DNA of 64,000 bases from Bosea vaviloviae (GTDB taxonomy: Bacteria > Pseudomonadota > Alphaproteobacteria > Rhizobiales > Beijerinckiaceae). Below are positions 9,069-19,558 of the stretch, piece by piece; the first letter of the stretch is position 1; each line of letters opens with the position of its first letter. Both the position numbers and the translations under genes were made by a program. Below the pieces are notes generated by a model, which saw only the letters and a program-made list of their open reading frames with translations, ran no database searches and was not told where the DNA came from. The stretch is taken from the NCBI RefSeq assembly GCF_001741865.1, contig NZ_CP017147.1:3153001-3217000 (forward strand), in the 5' to 3' direction.

Positions 9069-9884
9069 ATGCGCCTTGTCAAATCCCTCGTCGAGCGCTG
9101 CTTCGACCTCATCACCCTGCTCACCGAGCATGCCGGTGCGATGCCCCTGGGCGAGATCAGCCGGCGGCTCGACGTGCCCAAGAGCGCAGCCCACCGGCTT
9201 TTGGCGACCCTCTGCGAGCTGGGCTGGGCGGAGCAGGACCCCGATAGCGGCTTCTATCGCCTATCGTTGCGCCTGGCCGTGATCGGTCAGCGCCTGCTGG
9301 TTGGCACGCGGATCCCCGATATCTGTCAGCCGATCCTCGATCGGCTCGCCAACACGACGGAAGGCCTGGGCCGGATCGCCATCGTCACCCCGGATGGCCT
9401 AACCTGGATCGCGCATTCGCAGGGCGCCCGTTCGGGCCTGATCTACCAGCCGGAACTTGTCGCCAGGGTGCCGCTGCACACGACCGCCAACGGAAAGGCC
9501 TGGCTGACCACGCTCGACCGGAACGAAGCGTTGGCCCGCGCCGTTGCCAGCGGTCTCGGCGATACCTCCATCGGCGGCCCCCGCGCGATCACGACAAAAA
9601 CCACGTTCTCGGCGGCTCTGGACGAAACGGAGGAACGCGGCTGGGCCGTCGCGCTCGAAGAGGCGGAAGCCGGCGTGGCGGCGATCGCGGCTGTCATTCG
9701 AGTCGGCGAGCAGGTCGTCGGGACCGTCAGCGTGGCGGGCCCGATCCACCGGTTTTCGCCGGTCATGCATCCGCAGGTGGCGGAGAAGGTCAAGTCGGCG
9801 GCCCAGGAGCTGTCGGCTCTTTGGCCCTATCGGATCGCCGCGCCGCTTCGCCCGGCGACGACCGCAAGAGCCGCGACCTCATAA
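9069..9884 (+). CDS. IclR-family transcriptional regulator
   Basis: A 271-residue regulator. The N-terminal winged helix reads LVERCFDLITLLTEHAGAMP, then GEISRRLDVPKSAAHRLLATL. The C-terminal GAF-like effector domain has the usual HTTANGKAWLT block and ends near HPQVAEKVKSAAQELSALWP. It sits between an SDR/Gfo operon on the minus strand and the sugar ABC operon on the plus strand, with matching operators in front of both. It probably senses the transported sugar acid or a keto intermediate. Confidence 0.92.
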   Translation: MRLVKSLVERCFDLITLLTEHAGAMPLGEISRRLDVPKSAAHRLLATLCELGWAEQDPDSGFYRLSLRLAVIGQRLLVGTRIPDICQPILDRLANTTEGLGRIAIVTPDGLTWIAHSQGARSGLIYQPELVARVPLHTTANGKAWLTTLDRNEALARAVASGLGDTSIGGPRAITTKTTFSAALDETEERGWAVALEEAEAGVAAIAAVIRVGEQVVGTVSVAGPIHRFSPVMHPQVAEKVKSAAQELSALWPYRIAAPLRPATTARAATS

Positions 9885-9935
9885 GCCCGCCGATCAGTCG
9901 CAGGACGATGGCTGCCGCGGCAGCCCGTCGCAGAG

Positions 9936-9969
9936 TTGACACCGAGTTCACTATCGGAATACCGTTCCA
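9936..9969 (+). promoter_or_regulatory. Promoter and IclR-type operator of the sugar ABC operon
   Basis: TTGACA at 9936-9941 is a consensus -35. CGGAATACCGTTCCA at 9955-9969 is a degenerate copy of the TGGAACG-N-CGTTCCA site at 9032 and covers the expected -10 position. This suggests repression or activation of the 10034-16085 operon by the adjacent IclR protein. Confidence 0.65.
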
Positions 9970-10033
9970 TTAACAAATGTCCTTGGGCAAGCCGAGGCAG
10001 GTTGCGGCCGCTCAGGCGGCAGGGGAGCGCTCG

Positions 10034-11089
<1,056 letters not shown>

Positions 11090-11155
11090 GCCGCCGGGAC
11101 AGTCCGCCCCGCGGCGCGGGCGCGCGCATCGCCATCCAGCACAGACGGAACGATC

Positions 11156-12061
11156 ATGTCAGAGACCGCCATCCAGGCAGAGACCCTTAAGGCACGAAGC
11201 GGACCTCGTTTGACCGTGGCACCATACGTTTGGTTCGGGCCGGCCATCCTGATCCTGTTCCTCGTCACCCTTTATCCGTCGATCTTCGTGACTTGGCTGA
11301 GCTTCCAAAAGACCCGCTATTACGAACTGGTCGGGTTTGTCGGGCTAGCCAACTACGCCGAGGTCCTGGGGTCGTCCGCCTTCTGGGACACGACCTTCGT
11401 CTCGATGACCTATGTCGTGGGATCGCTGGCCGGGGCCCTCATCCTGGGCATGGCGGCGGCCCTCGTGCTGAACGACGCCGGGCGGACCGGATCGGTGCTG
11501 CGCGTCTTCATCCTGTTTCCGTGGACCTTGTCGATGTCGGTGGTCGGGAGCATCTGGCTTTGGCTGCTCAATCCCTCCTTCGGCCCCATTCCCTATCTGA
11601 TGCAGACGCTGGGACTGGATCCGGGCCTGATGCTGGGCGATCCGGGGCTCGCGCTGCCGCTCATCATCTTCGTGACCGCATGGTGGTCATTCCCCTACGT
11701 CATGGTGATGGCGACCGCCGCAATGCAGTCGATCCCAAAGGAACTCTATGAGGCCGTGGAGATCGACGGCGGTGGACCTTGGATCAAGTTTCGCTACGTC
11801 ACGCTGACGCAGATCCTGCCGACGCTGGGCAGCACCGCGCTCACGCTGTCGATCATGTACCTGACCTTGATGACTCTCATCATCGTCATGACCGGCGGTG
11901 GCCCGCTGGGCTCCACGACGACACTGAGTTTCGAGGCGTTCCGAGGCACCATCCAGGCGGTGAATATCGGCCCCACGGCGGTCGTGTCGATCGTCGTCCT
12001 TTTGATCAATGTCGCCCTGGGTGCGCTCTATACGCGGCTCTCTGGCCGCGTCACCGGCTAG
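11156..12061 (+). CDS. Carbohydrate ABC transporter permease (MalF-like)
   Basis: A 301-residue membrane protein with about six transmembrane segments. The first lies around PYVWFGPAILILFLVTLYPS. The cytoplasmic EAA loop reads PKELYEAVEIDGGGPWIKFR, characteristic of sugar-type permeases. It pairs with the MalG-like permease 12 bp downstream. Confidence 0.92.
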   Translation: MSETAIQAETLKARSGPRLTVAPYVWFGPAILILFLVTLYPSIFVTWLSFQKTRYYELVGFVGLANYAEVLGSSAFWDTTFVSMTYVVGSLAGALILGMAAALVLNDAGRTGSVLRVFILFPWTLSMSVVGSIWLWLLNPSFGPIPYLMQTLGLDPGLMLGDPGLALPLIIFVTAWWSFPYVMVMATAAMQSIPKELYEAVEIDGGGPWIKFRYVTLTQILPTLGSTALTLSIMYLTLMTLIIVMTGGGPLGSTTTLSFEAFRGTIQAVNIGPTAVVSIVVLLINVALGALYTRLSGRVTG

Positions 12062-12073
12062 AAGGTCCAGAAC

Positions 12074-12922
12074 ATGAGCGCTGCAATGTCCGACGATCGC
12101 CCCTCCGGGAGGCTCTTTGGGATCCTGGCATCCCTGCTGTTTGCAGTCATCGTACTGGGCCCGGTGGCTTGGGCGCTCGCAACGTCCTTCAAAACGGAAG
12201 TGGAGGCCGTCGCCGTACCGCCGACCCTGTGGCCGCGCATGGCGACGCTTGAGAACTACATCAAGGTCTTCCGCGACCAGTCCTTCTTCCAGGATTTCTG
12301 GAATTCAGTCGCCTATGCTGTCGGCGCCGTGGCGCTCGCTCTGCTCGTCGGCATTCCAGCCGGATATGCGGCCGCGCGCTTCACCTTCCCGGGCAAGAAG
12401 CTCCTGATGCTCGTCATCCTGGCGACATCGATGGTGCCCGGCGTCGCGCTCCTGGTGCCCACCTATTACCTGCTCGATTCAGTTGGACTCCTCAACAGCG
12501 GCATCGTCGTCACCATCATCCTGTCGGCGCGCATCATTCCCCAGACGGTCTGGTTCATCGCCAATTTCGTCGAAGCGGTCCCGGTCGAGATTGAGGAATC
12601 GGCGTTCATGGACGGCGCGACACGGTTCCAGATCATCTGGAGCCTTATCCTGCCGCTGATCCGGCCGGGCATCGCCGCCGTCGCGACCATCGGCATCGTG
12701 ACCACCTGGAACGACTACATCACGGTGGCGGTCTTCGCGCCCGAAGTCGCCAAGCGCACGCTTCAGGTCGCGCTGGTCAATCAGGTCTTCGACGCGATCG
12801 GCATCTCCTGGTCGTACATGATGGCGTTCGTGATGATTGCGTCGATGCCGGTCATCCTGATGTTCGGCTTCGTCCAGAAATGGTTCATTTCAGGTCTTAC
12901 CGCGGGCGCCGTCAAAGGCTGA
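12074..12922 (+). CDS. Carbohydrate ABC transporter permease (MalG-like)
   Basis: A 282-residue inner-membrane permease of the MalG class. Its EAA loop reads PVEIEESAFMDGATRFQIIW and it has about six hydrophobic segments. It follows the MalF-like gene by 12 bp and precedes the binding-protein gene by 53 bp, so the complete importer lies in one operon. Confidence 0.92.
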   Translation: MSAAMSDDRPSGRLFGILASLLFAVIVLGPVAWALATSFKTEVEAVAVPPTLWPRMATLENYIKVFRDQSFFQDFWNSVAYAVGAVALALLVGIPAGYAAARFTFPGKKLLMLVILATSMVPGVALLVPTYYLLDSVGLLNSGIVVTIILSARIIPQTVWFIANFVEAVPVEIEESAFMDGATRFQIIWSLILPLIRPGIAAVATIGIVTTWNDYITVAVFAPEVAKRTLQVALVNQVFDAIGISWSYMMAFVMIASMPVILMFGFVQKWFISGLTAGAVKG

Positions 12923-12975
12923 TTAAACAGTCGCGAAGAAGTGAATTTCAACGACAACAACAAGGAGAGGAAGTT

Positions 12976-14274
12976 ATGTCGATCAAATCAAACTTCGGTT
13001 TCACCACAGCAACGCTGGCCTTGACGGTTTTCACCGGGTTCTTCGTATCGTCTATCGAGCTTGCTCGGGCCCAACAGACGGAAATCGTCTACTCGACGTT
13101 TCTCGACCCCAATAATACCAACGATCCGCGCGCAGCGGCGCAGTCCAAGATGGTCCAGGCGTTCGAGAGCAAGTATCCTGACATCAAGATCAAGTTGTTT
13201 GTCGATCCCACCGGGCAGTCGGTCGCTCGCTCGATCAAGTCGCGCAGCGAGACCCCCGACGTCGTGCGCATCGTAGGCTTCGGCATCGCCGAGTTCGCGG
13301 CGACCGGCAACCTCGTCCAGCTCGACGACCTGGTGAAGAGGGACAACCTCCCAAACGAGGATTGGCTGCTTCCGCTCTCTAGCGCGCAGGTCGACGGAAA
13401 ACTGTTCAGCCTGCCGCAGGACTTCCGCATCCCGATCCTGTTCTATCGGAAGGGCGCACTGCAGGAGGCCGGCATAACCCCCCCCAAGACCTGGGACGAG
13501 GTCTGCGCGGCCGGTCCCAAATTCAAGCAGGCCAGCGTCATCTCGTTTGCCGTGCCGCTGGGCGCCACGGGCGGCCTCGGCGGCGCCCAGGGCCTCGGTG
13601 AGTTCTTCCTCAGCACGATGCTGCCGGGTGGAAACGGCCAGTATTTCGCGGCGGACGGTAAAATCGCCTTCACGAAGGACTCCTTCATCCGCGCCGCTCA
13701 GACCGTCAAGGACCTCTACACCAAGTGCAAGGTCACGCAGCTCCGCAGCGCACAGATGGGCATCAACGAGGTGCATGACGGCATCCGGTCGAGCACGATC
13801 GCGATGACGAATTTTGGACTGTACCGGTTCAAGACCATTCAGCAGCAAGGTGGCGGCGACGACCTGGGATGGGCACCTGCGCCAGCCTTCTCCGAGACGG
13901 ACAAGGAGACGGTCTATAGCTACCATATCGCCATGAACAAGCAGTCCAAGAAGCAGGACGTGGCTTGGACCTTCATCAAGTTCATGGTCTCGCCCGAAGC
14001 ACAGGCGCTCGCGGCCGAGGGCGGCGAGGTCGTTTCCAGGAAGTCCGCGTACGCCGCGCCCTATTTCAAGACCGAGGGCGCGAAGAACCAGGCGCAGTGG
14101 GCCGAGCTGATCTCAAAGCGTGGTCGGACGGTGCAGTACACGCCGATCCTGTCGACCTTCCACACCATCGTCGGTGAAGCGTTCCAAAAGATGGTGCTGC
14201 GGGACGAGACGCCCGACAACGCCTATGCCGAAGTCGTGAAGCGCTACGACGAAGCTCTCACCAAGTCGCGCTGA
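12976..14274 (+). CDS. Extracellular sugar-binding protein (family 1)
   Basis: A 432-residue periplasmic receptor. ATG 12976 follows AAGGAGAGGAAG and opens a signal peptide ending near SIELARAQQ. The mature protein has family-1 features, including an early DPRAAAQSKMVQAFESKYPD segment, a mid-protein KTWDEVCAAGPKFK and a C-terminal WTFIKFMVSPEAQALAA. It delivers a sugar or sugar acid to the adjacent permeases. The downstream catabolic enzymes suggest a non-phosphorylated deoxy-sugar or uronate route. Confidence 0.9.
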   Translation: MSIKSNFGFTTATLALTVFTGFFVSSIELARAQQTEIVYSTFLDPNNTNDPRAAAQSKMVQAFESKYPDIKIKLFVDPTGQSVARSIKSRSETPDVVRIVGFGIAEFAATGNLVQLDDLVKRDNLPNEDWLLPLSSAQVDGKLFSLPQDFRIPILFYRKGALQEAGITPPKTWDEVCAAGPKFKQASVISFAVPLGATGGLGGAQGLGEFFLSTMLPGGNGQYFAADGKIAFTKDSFIRAAQTVKDLYTKCKVTQLRSAQMGINEVHDGIRSSTIAMTNFGLYRFKTIQQQGGGDDLGWAPAPAFSETDKETVYSYHIAMNKQSKKQDVAWTFIKFMVSPEAQALAAEGGEVVSRKSAYAAPYFKTEGAKNQAQWAELISKRGRTVQYTPILSTFHTIVGEAFQKMVLRDETPDNAYAEVVKRYDEALTKSR

Positions 14275-14347
14275 GCTTGCGGGTCGAGCGACGATGGCGG
14301 AACGGCGCGTCCTCCGTTCCGCCCTCCCCAACGAATGGAACACCATT

Positions 14348-15196
14348 ATGAAACTACTACGGTATGGACCGGCCGGAGCGGAAAGGCCTGCTCTGCTGGA
14401 ACAGGACGGCACGGTCCGCGATCTCAGCGAAATCATCGCCGATGTCGACGCGACGAGCGTGACGCCCGAGGTTCTGAGCCGGATCGCTGATCGCGATCCC
14501 AAGACCTTGCCGGTCGTGGCCCAGCCGGGCCGGATCGGCCCCTGCATCGACGGCGTTGGCAAGTTCATCTGCATCGGCCTCAACTACATCGACCATGCCC
14601 GGGAGACCGGCAACGAGGCGCCGATCGAGCCTGTTGTCTTTATGAAGGCGACCAGCGCCATCGTCGGGCCAGACGACGACATCGTCCAGCCCCGCGGCTC
14701 GACCAAGCTGGATTGGGAGGTCGAACTCGGGGTCGTCATCGGCACGAAGGCGAAATACGTCGCCGAAGACCGGGCCCTGGCGCATGTCGCGGGCTACTTC
14801 CTCGCCAACGACGTGTCCGAGCGGGCGTTCCAGACCGAGGGGACGGGCCAGTGGACGAAGGGCAAGAGCTGCGACACCTTCGGGCCGATCGGTCCCTGGC
14901 TCGTCACCGCCGACGAGATCTCGGACCCGCAGAACCTCCGGCTCTGGCTCGAGGTCGACGGGGTCAGGCGCCAGGACGGAACGACTGCGAACATGATCTT
15001 TAGCGTGGCGCGGATCGTGAGCTATCTCAGCGGGCTGATGACGCTGCATCCCGGCGACGTGATCATAACCGGCACACCGGCCGGCGTCGGACAGGGCATG
15101 AAGCCGCCGGTCTATTTGCGTCCGGGCCAGATCGTCACGCTCGGCATCGAGGGGCTGGGCGAGCAGCACCAGACCGTGGTCGCCGACGCCACCTGA
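14348..15196 (+). CDS. Fumarylacetoacetase-family hydrolase
   Basis: A 282-residue C-C bond hydrolase of the fumarylacetoacetase (FAH) superfamily. The segments GVGKFICIGLNYIDHA, PVVFMKATSAIVGP and LDWEVELGVVIG supply the metal-binding acidic residues. The segments NDVSERAFQ, WTKGKSCDTFGPIGPWLVT and GDVIITGTPAGVG match the subgroup often annotated as ureidoglycolate lyase or 2,4-diketo-3-deoxy-L-fuconate hydrolase. ATG 14348 is chosen because the protein family begins MKLLRYG. Next to a sugar importer and an SDR, cleavage of a diketo-deoxy sugar acid to pyruvate plus a second acid is the best guess. Confidence 0.88.
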   Translation: MKLLRYGPAGAERPALLEQDGTVRDLSEIIADVDATSVTPEVLSRIADRDPKTLPVVAQPGRIGPCIDGVGKFICIGLNYIDHARETGNEAPIEPVVFMKATSAIVGPDDDIVQPRGSTKLDWEVELGVVIGTKAKYVAEDRALAHVAGYFLANDVSERAFQTEGTGQWTKGKSCDTFGPIGPWLVTADEISDPQNLRLWLEVDGVRRQDGTTANMIFSVARIVSYLSGLMTLHPGDVIITGTPAGVGQGMKPPVYLRPGQIVTLGIEGLGEQHQTVVADAT

Positions 15197-15305
15197 CACG
15201 GCGGGCGGCCGGCGGTTTCGAGACGGCCGCAGCGTCGCTCCTGAGACCATCGACCGTCTGCCGAGCTTGAACCGGGCCCGTTCGCGGCCCTTCGACGACG
15301 AGGCC

Positions 15306-16085
15306 ATGATGACCCCCGAGCCAACGCTCGCCGACGATACCGAAGCGCTTGCCGCCGCGCTGGTCTGCGCCCATGCTACCGGGACACGCGTCGCCTGCGC
15401 AGGGCTCCCCGTACCGGCTGACGCGAGCCGGGCCATGGCCGTCCAGGCCCTCGTGCAGGGTCGATTGGGCTTGGCCGTGGGTGGCTGGAAAGTGGCACTG
15501 GGGCCGGAGCAGGTGCCGATTGCCGCTCCGCTGCTCGATCTCCATACCGCATCGTCCAAGATCGATCTGTTCCCCGGATGCGTGATCGAGGTCGAGTTGG
15601 CCGTGCGGCTCGGCAGGAACCTGCCGCCACGCAAGACCGGCGCCTATGAGCGCTCCGACATCCTCGCCGCGATCGAGAGCGTGGTTTTGGGCATCGAAGT
15701 GATCGGTGGACGGTTCGACGACGCGGCGAACGTACCCTTCCTGTCATTCCTGGCGGATCATCTCGGCAATCGGGGCTATGTCGTCGGTGAGGCCCTGCCG
15801 GTCTCAACCCTCGATATGCTGGCCGATATGACCTGCGCGGCATCGCTTAACGGCGACTCCATCCATTGCGCGCCGGCCATTCATCCCGCCGGCGATCCGC
15901 TCTTGCCCCTGCTGGCCTATGCGAACCGGCAAAGCGACGGTGTCGGCGGCTTGCAGGCGGGCCAGATCGTTACCACCGGCAGCCTGTGCGGCGTCCTGCC
16001 GATCCGCGCCGCCGGACGGCTCAAGGCGCGGCTGGACCAGATCGCCACGGTATCCGTTGACTTCGTCGCTCGCTCGCCAGCCTAA
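15306..16085 (+). CDS. 2-keto-4-pentenoate hydratase (MhpD)-like protein
   Basis: A 259-residue protein related to MhpD/TesE-type hydratases and 4-oxalocrotonate decarboxylases. Recognisable pieces are GWKVALGPEQVPIAAPLLD (substrate loop), GCVIEVELAVRLGRNLPP with metal-binding acids, and LQAGQIVTTGSLCGVLPI near the end. Such enzymes hydrate or decarboxylate 2-oxo acids with divalent metal. It closes the IclR-controlled operon, where it could process a keto-acid product of the preceding hydrolase. Confidence 0.8.
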   Translation: MMTPEPTLADDTEALAAALVCAHATGTRVACAGLPVPADASRAMAVQALVQGRLGLAVGGWKVALGPEQVPIAAPLLDLHTASSKIDLFPGCVIEVELAVRLGRNLPPRKTGAYERSDILAAIESVVLGIEVIGGRFDDAANVPFLSFLADHLGNRGYVVGEALPVSTLDMLADMTCAASLNGDSIHCAPAIHPAGDPLLPLLAYANRQSDGVGGLQAGQIVTTGSLCGVLPIRAAGRLKARLDQIATVSVDFVARSPA

Positions 16086-16132
16086 ACCGGTTTGGCCCTT
16101 TGCGGGCTCTGAGAACGTCCGCTCTCAGGCGA

Positions 16133-16530
16133 GGCTCATGCACGGCCGGCAAGCGCGACGATTTCGACCAGGACCACGAAGTCTGGGCGGCCGAGCGCGG
16201 GCTCAAGGTGCCCGGCAACGCAACGTTCTACCTCCAGTTCGGCACGCTTGCGGTCCGCCGATATTGCGAGGAGCGCGGCTATCTCGCGGCCTTCCGGCAA
16301 GTGGGAGCGGAGCTTCTGAACCCAGCATGCGGGCGTGCGCTCAATGCGGGCTCGGCGCGTCGTCAGGCTGCGACGAGATCATGATCAGTGCGATCAATCG
16401 CAATTTTCCGGGCCGATCCGGCCGGGGGAAGGTCTGGCTGGCAAGCCCCGCGACCGTGGCTGCGAGCGCGATCGCCGGCGAGATCATGTCTTTCGCCGAG
16501 CTCAAGGAACTGCATTGCCAGGCCGTATGA
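16133..16530 (+). pseudogene. Frameshifted aconitase / 3-isopropylmalate dehydratase large-subunit remnant
   Basis: Two frames together give the C-terminal part of an aconitase-superfamily large subunit. Frame one reads GSCTAGKRDDFDQDHEV, then LKVPGNATFYLQFGTLAVRR and AELLNPACG, up to about 16350. The next frame continues with GASSGCDEIMISAINRNFPG, then SGRGKVWLASPATVAASAIA and GEIMSFAEL. The cluster cysteine of NPACG is retained but the reading frame shifts just after it, and the N-terminal half is missing. There is no plausible start. This is a decayed fragment left after deletion, in line with but not part of the upstream operon. Confidence 0.8.
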
Positions 16531-16729
16531 ATGTACCTCTCGCTGACGGTGACGCTGCGTTGAGGCTCTGATGTTGGTTCGCCGGTTCCAAGGCGGAAGC
16601 TCGTCGAGACACTTCTGCGGATGCGGATGATCCCAACGAGAACGTCGGCGAGCACTTCGTGCATGGTCGCAGGTGGGCCGAAGCGCTGCTCCGACCGCAC
16701 CTTCTGCGCAGCGGGTTGCGCGCCCCGCT
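16531..16729. other. Gap after the aconitase remnant, no gene recognised
   Basis: About 200 bp between the pseudogene and the stop of the tannase-like gene. A short frame is open through much of it, but no family is recognisable. It may be a further decayed part of the same deletion scar. Confidence 0.4.
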
Positions 16730-18421
16730 CTACCTCTCGCAAGTGAAGCTCGTCGCTCGGTCGGGGTCGCCGCCTTGATATCGGGGGTAGCTGGGGTATT
16801 CGCAGAGTGGGCGGGTCCGGCCCGGCTTGAAATGCGTATCGGTCATGACCGGGGTTGTCGGCGGAACGCCACCGGCGGCCCACGCATCCAGTGCGCCGAG
16901 AGTGTCCCAACTCGGATTGAAGGAGATTCCAAAGCCGCTATGGGCAGTGCCGGGCAACTCGTAGAATCGCAAGAACTGGGAGACCGCCTGATTGCCCATG
17001 GTGGCGACGAGGCGCTCGTAATAGTCGACTGACGCCTGAGGCGGCACGATTTGATCGGCGAGACCATGCATCAGGAGGATCTTGCCACCGCGGTTTTGGA
17101 AGCTGGAGAGATTTGTGCCGCTCATGTCGAGCAATCCGGCGAGCATGCTCAAGCGCTCCTGCCATTCGCCTGGTTTCTCCGGGTCGATGTTCTGCCAGCT
17201 TCCCTGCGGGTTTCTCGTGACGAAAAAGCGCGCGTACTGGTCGGCGAAAGCATGAAGGAACGGCATGCCGGGAGCAGCGGGGTAGGCCGGGGCAACCTTG
17301 CCGAGCCCCTGCGCCAGAACGCCTTTGGCAAGGTCGTCCGTCTCCTGCGACCCCAGGTCCACGCCCCAGACGTAGAACCCCGGATAGCCCTTTTCCCCAC
17401 TCGCGAGCGGTGCGTCGAGTTTTAAGGGAGAGCCCATGACTTTGAGGGCACCAATCTGGACGTCCGACAGGCAACTGTCGCGGTCGACGGCACCCTCCAG
17501 ACAGCGCAACGGTCTGCCGTTGACGGTGGCCTTGTCGGGGTCGAAGGTCTGCTGGCATGCGCGGGCATTGGAGATCACTCCATCGCGGATGCCATCCAGC
17601 TCGTCGCAAGTCTCCAACGCAGCGTCCAGGACGACCTTGCGCTGGGACATCGACAGATAGGCGCCGGGCGCGGCGAAGGCGCGCGCGATGCGACCGAACT
17701 GGAGATGGGCCGTGCCAATGTTCGTCGCGGGCCAGAACACCATGGCGCCGTCGAGGTCGTCAGGATATCTCTGGATGAGGCCCAGCGCCTCCTTGCCTCC
17801 GTTGGAACTGCCATGGAAGTAGAGCTTCTCGTGCGGCCGCCCGTAACGGAGCTTGATCAGGTGCGCGGCGACATCTCGCGTCTTCTTGAGGGCGTCGAAA
17901 GCGTAATTCCTCAGGGCCTCCTCATTGAGGGCAAAATCGCCACGGTTCGCGCCCTCGTGGCCGGAATCTCCGCCGAAGGTGACAAAGCCACGCGCGAGCG
18001 GGATCGGGACGTCCGGCGGCTGCAAGCGCAGGGTTCCGCTGGTGCTGAGGATCACGCCGTTGTAGCCGCCCCCGCCATACATCAGCGCCTTGCCGTTCCA
18101 ACGCTCTGGAAAATTGACCTCGACTTTGATCGGCGGTGCCTTCGGATCGACGGAGGCAATCTCGACCAGTACGCGGCAGAATGCGCCGACCGCCTTGGCG
18201 CCTGTGCCGGAAGCCGGCTGCGCTGCCACCGACGTGACCTTGGCACCGCTCGTTGCCTGCGGCGTGACACTCGCCGGGATGGAAAGCCCGGCGAATTCGT
18301 CACAGGCTATTGGCTTCGTGTCGGCTGCAGGAGTTGGCGGGACCTGAGCGATCGAGGGCGATCCCGCTATCGACGCCACGAAGACGGCAGCGTGAGGCAG
18401 CAGTCTATGATATCGCGACAT
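16730..18421 (-). CDS. Tannase/feruloyl esterase family protein
   Basis: A 562-residue secreted esterase. The signal peptide spans residues 1-25 (start ATG 18421), cleaved near PSIAQ. The nucleophile serine lies in HGSSNGGKEAL (S206). The family-typical cysteine-rich calcium-site segment reads CDELDGIRDGVISNARAC. The catalytic histidine is probably in LPGTAHSGFG. Such enzymes hydrolyse ester bonds of gallate, ferulate or terephthalate-type aromatic acids in the periplasm or outside the cell. It is the last gene of the operon led by the enolase-family enzyme. Confidence 0.88.
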   Translation of the reverse strand: MSRYHRLLPHAAVFVASIAGSPSIAQVPPTPAADTKPIACDEFAGLSIPASVTPQATSGAKVTSVAAQPASGTGAKAVGAFCRVLVEIASVDPKAPPIKVEVNFPERWNGKALMYGGGGYNGVILSTSGTLRLQPPDVPIPLARGFVTFGGDSGHEGANRGDFALNEEALRNYAFDALKKTRDVAAHLIKLRYGRPHEKLYFHGSSNGGKEALGLIQRYPDDLDGAMVFWPATNIGTAHLQFGRIARAFAAPGAYLSMSQRKVVLDAALETCDELDGIRDGVISNARACQQTFDPDKATVNGRPLRCLEGAVDRDSCLSDVQIGALKVMGSPLKLDAPLASGEKGYPGFYVWGVDLGSQETDDLAKGVLAQGLGKVAPAYPAAPGMPFLHAFADQYARFFVTRNPQGSWQNIDPEKPGEWQERLSMLAGLLDMSGTNLSSFQNRGGKILLMHGLADQIVPPQASVDYYERLVATMGNQAVSQFLRFYELPGTAHSGFGISFNPSWDTLGALDAWAAGGVPPTTPVMTDTHFKPGRTRPLCEYPSYPRYQGGDPDRATSFTCER

Positions 18422-18538
18422 GGCATCCCTTTTCCCCGCTAGCGGTGTGTGGCCGGAGGTCAAGCCGACCGATGGTATCAGTCGCTCACGTCACTCCATT
18501 TCAGCCGGATCGCGTACCGCACGATCCGGGCTGCTGGC

Positions 18539-19510
18539 TCACTCGATCGATATCCCGTTCTCTTTCACCACCGCGGCCCATTTGGTGATCTCCCGCCCGA
18601 TGAACTGCGCGTAATCCTCCGGACTCCCGCCGCCGGCCACATAGCCGCCTGCCGCAAAGCGCTGCTTGATTTTGTCCTCCTTGAGGACCTCGTTGGCGAG
18701 CCTGTTCAACGTGTCCACGATCGAGCGCGGTGTCCTGGCGGGCGCCGACAACCCGAACCAGCCCTGCGCTTCAAACCCCGGGAAACCACTCTCGGCAACG
18801 GTCGGCACATCGGGGTAGAGGGGGCTGCGGCTGGAACTCGTCACGGCAAGCGCACGGATTTTTCCGCCCTGGATATGAGGAAGCGGAATATCGGCGTTGA
18901 CGATGCCTACCGAAACATGCCCCCCGAGTACGTCGGTGACGAGCGGAGCTGCTCCGCGATAAGGGACATGCCGCGCCTTGATTTTCGCGGCGCCCTCGAG
19001 CATCGCCAGAGACAGATGCCCCGATGACCCGGCCCCGGGGCTTGCGAAGGCGAGATCGCCACCGGGTCGGCGGGCTCCGGCGATGAGTTCCTCCAGCGTT
19101 CGTATCGGCGAGTTTGCCGGGACGATGATGACGTTTGGTGTCAAGGCCAACAGGCAGATGTGTTCGAAATCCTTGGTCGAATCGTAGGGCATCCGGGCAT
19201 AGAGCGAGTGGTTCATGGCGTTCTGGCCATTGCCGGACACAAGGATAGTGTAGCCGTCGGGCTCTGCCTTCGCGACCGCCGCGGCGGCGATGTTGCCGTT
19301 CGCGCCAGGCCGGTTCTCGACCACGAAGCCTTGGCGCAGGCGCTCGGCAAAGCGTTCGGCGAATAGTCGCGCCACGACGTCGGTGCTGCCGCCCGCCGGG
19401 AACGGCACGACAAAAGTCGATGCGCGCTCTGGCCACTCCGCAGCGTTTGCCCCTCCTGTCGCGGCGACGGCGACAAGGGAAAGCATGAAGGTCCGCCTCC
19501 TCATGAGCAT
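18539..19510 (-). CDS. Tripartite tricarboxylate transporter (TTT) binding protein (Bug family)
   Basis: A periplasmic Bug/TctC-type receptor of 323 residues. ATG 19510 follows GGGAGGAGCGA and opens a signal peptide with an RRR n-region ending near GGANAAEW. Family motifs are FVVPFPAGGSTDVVARLFAE, ENRPGANGNIAAAAVAKAEP and DGYTILVSGNGQNAMN. These receptors bind carboxylates. No TctA or TctB membrane genes lie nearby, so it is an orphan receptor. It is cotranscribed with the enolase-family and tannase genes. Confidence 0.9.
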   Translation of the reverse strand: MLMRRRTFMLSLVAVAATGGANAAEWPERASTFVVPFPAGGSTDVVARLFAERFAERLRQGFVVENRPGANGNIAAAAVAKAEPDGYTILVSGNGQNAMNHSLYARMPYDSTKDFEHICLLALTPNVIIVPANSPIRTLEELIAGARRPGGDLAFASPGAGSSGHLSLAMLEGAAKIKARHVPYRGAAPLVTDVLGGHVSVGIVNADIPLPHIQGGKIRALAVTSSSRSPLYPDVPTVAESGFPGFEAQGWFGLSAPARTPRSIVDTLNRLANEVLKEDKIKQRFAAGGYVAGGGSPEDYAQFIGREITKWAAVVKENGISIE

Positions 19511-19558
19511 TCGCTCCTCCCATTTCTCTTTTTTTGATGGAGCTGCCACCGCTGTCGG

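Noticed and set aside
16341..16910. 189-residue minus-strand frame after the tannase-like gene
   Set aside because: It overlaps the 3' end of the tannase-like gene in another frame and the aconitase remnant; no family match and no ribosome binding site.
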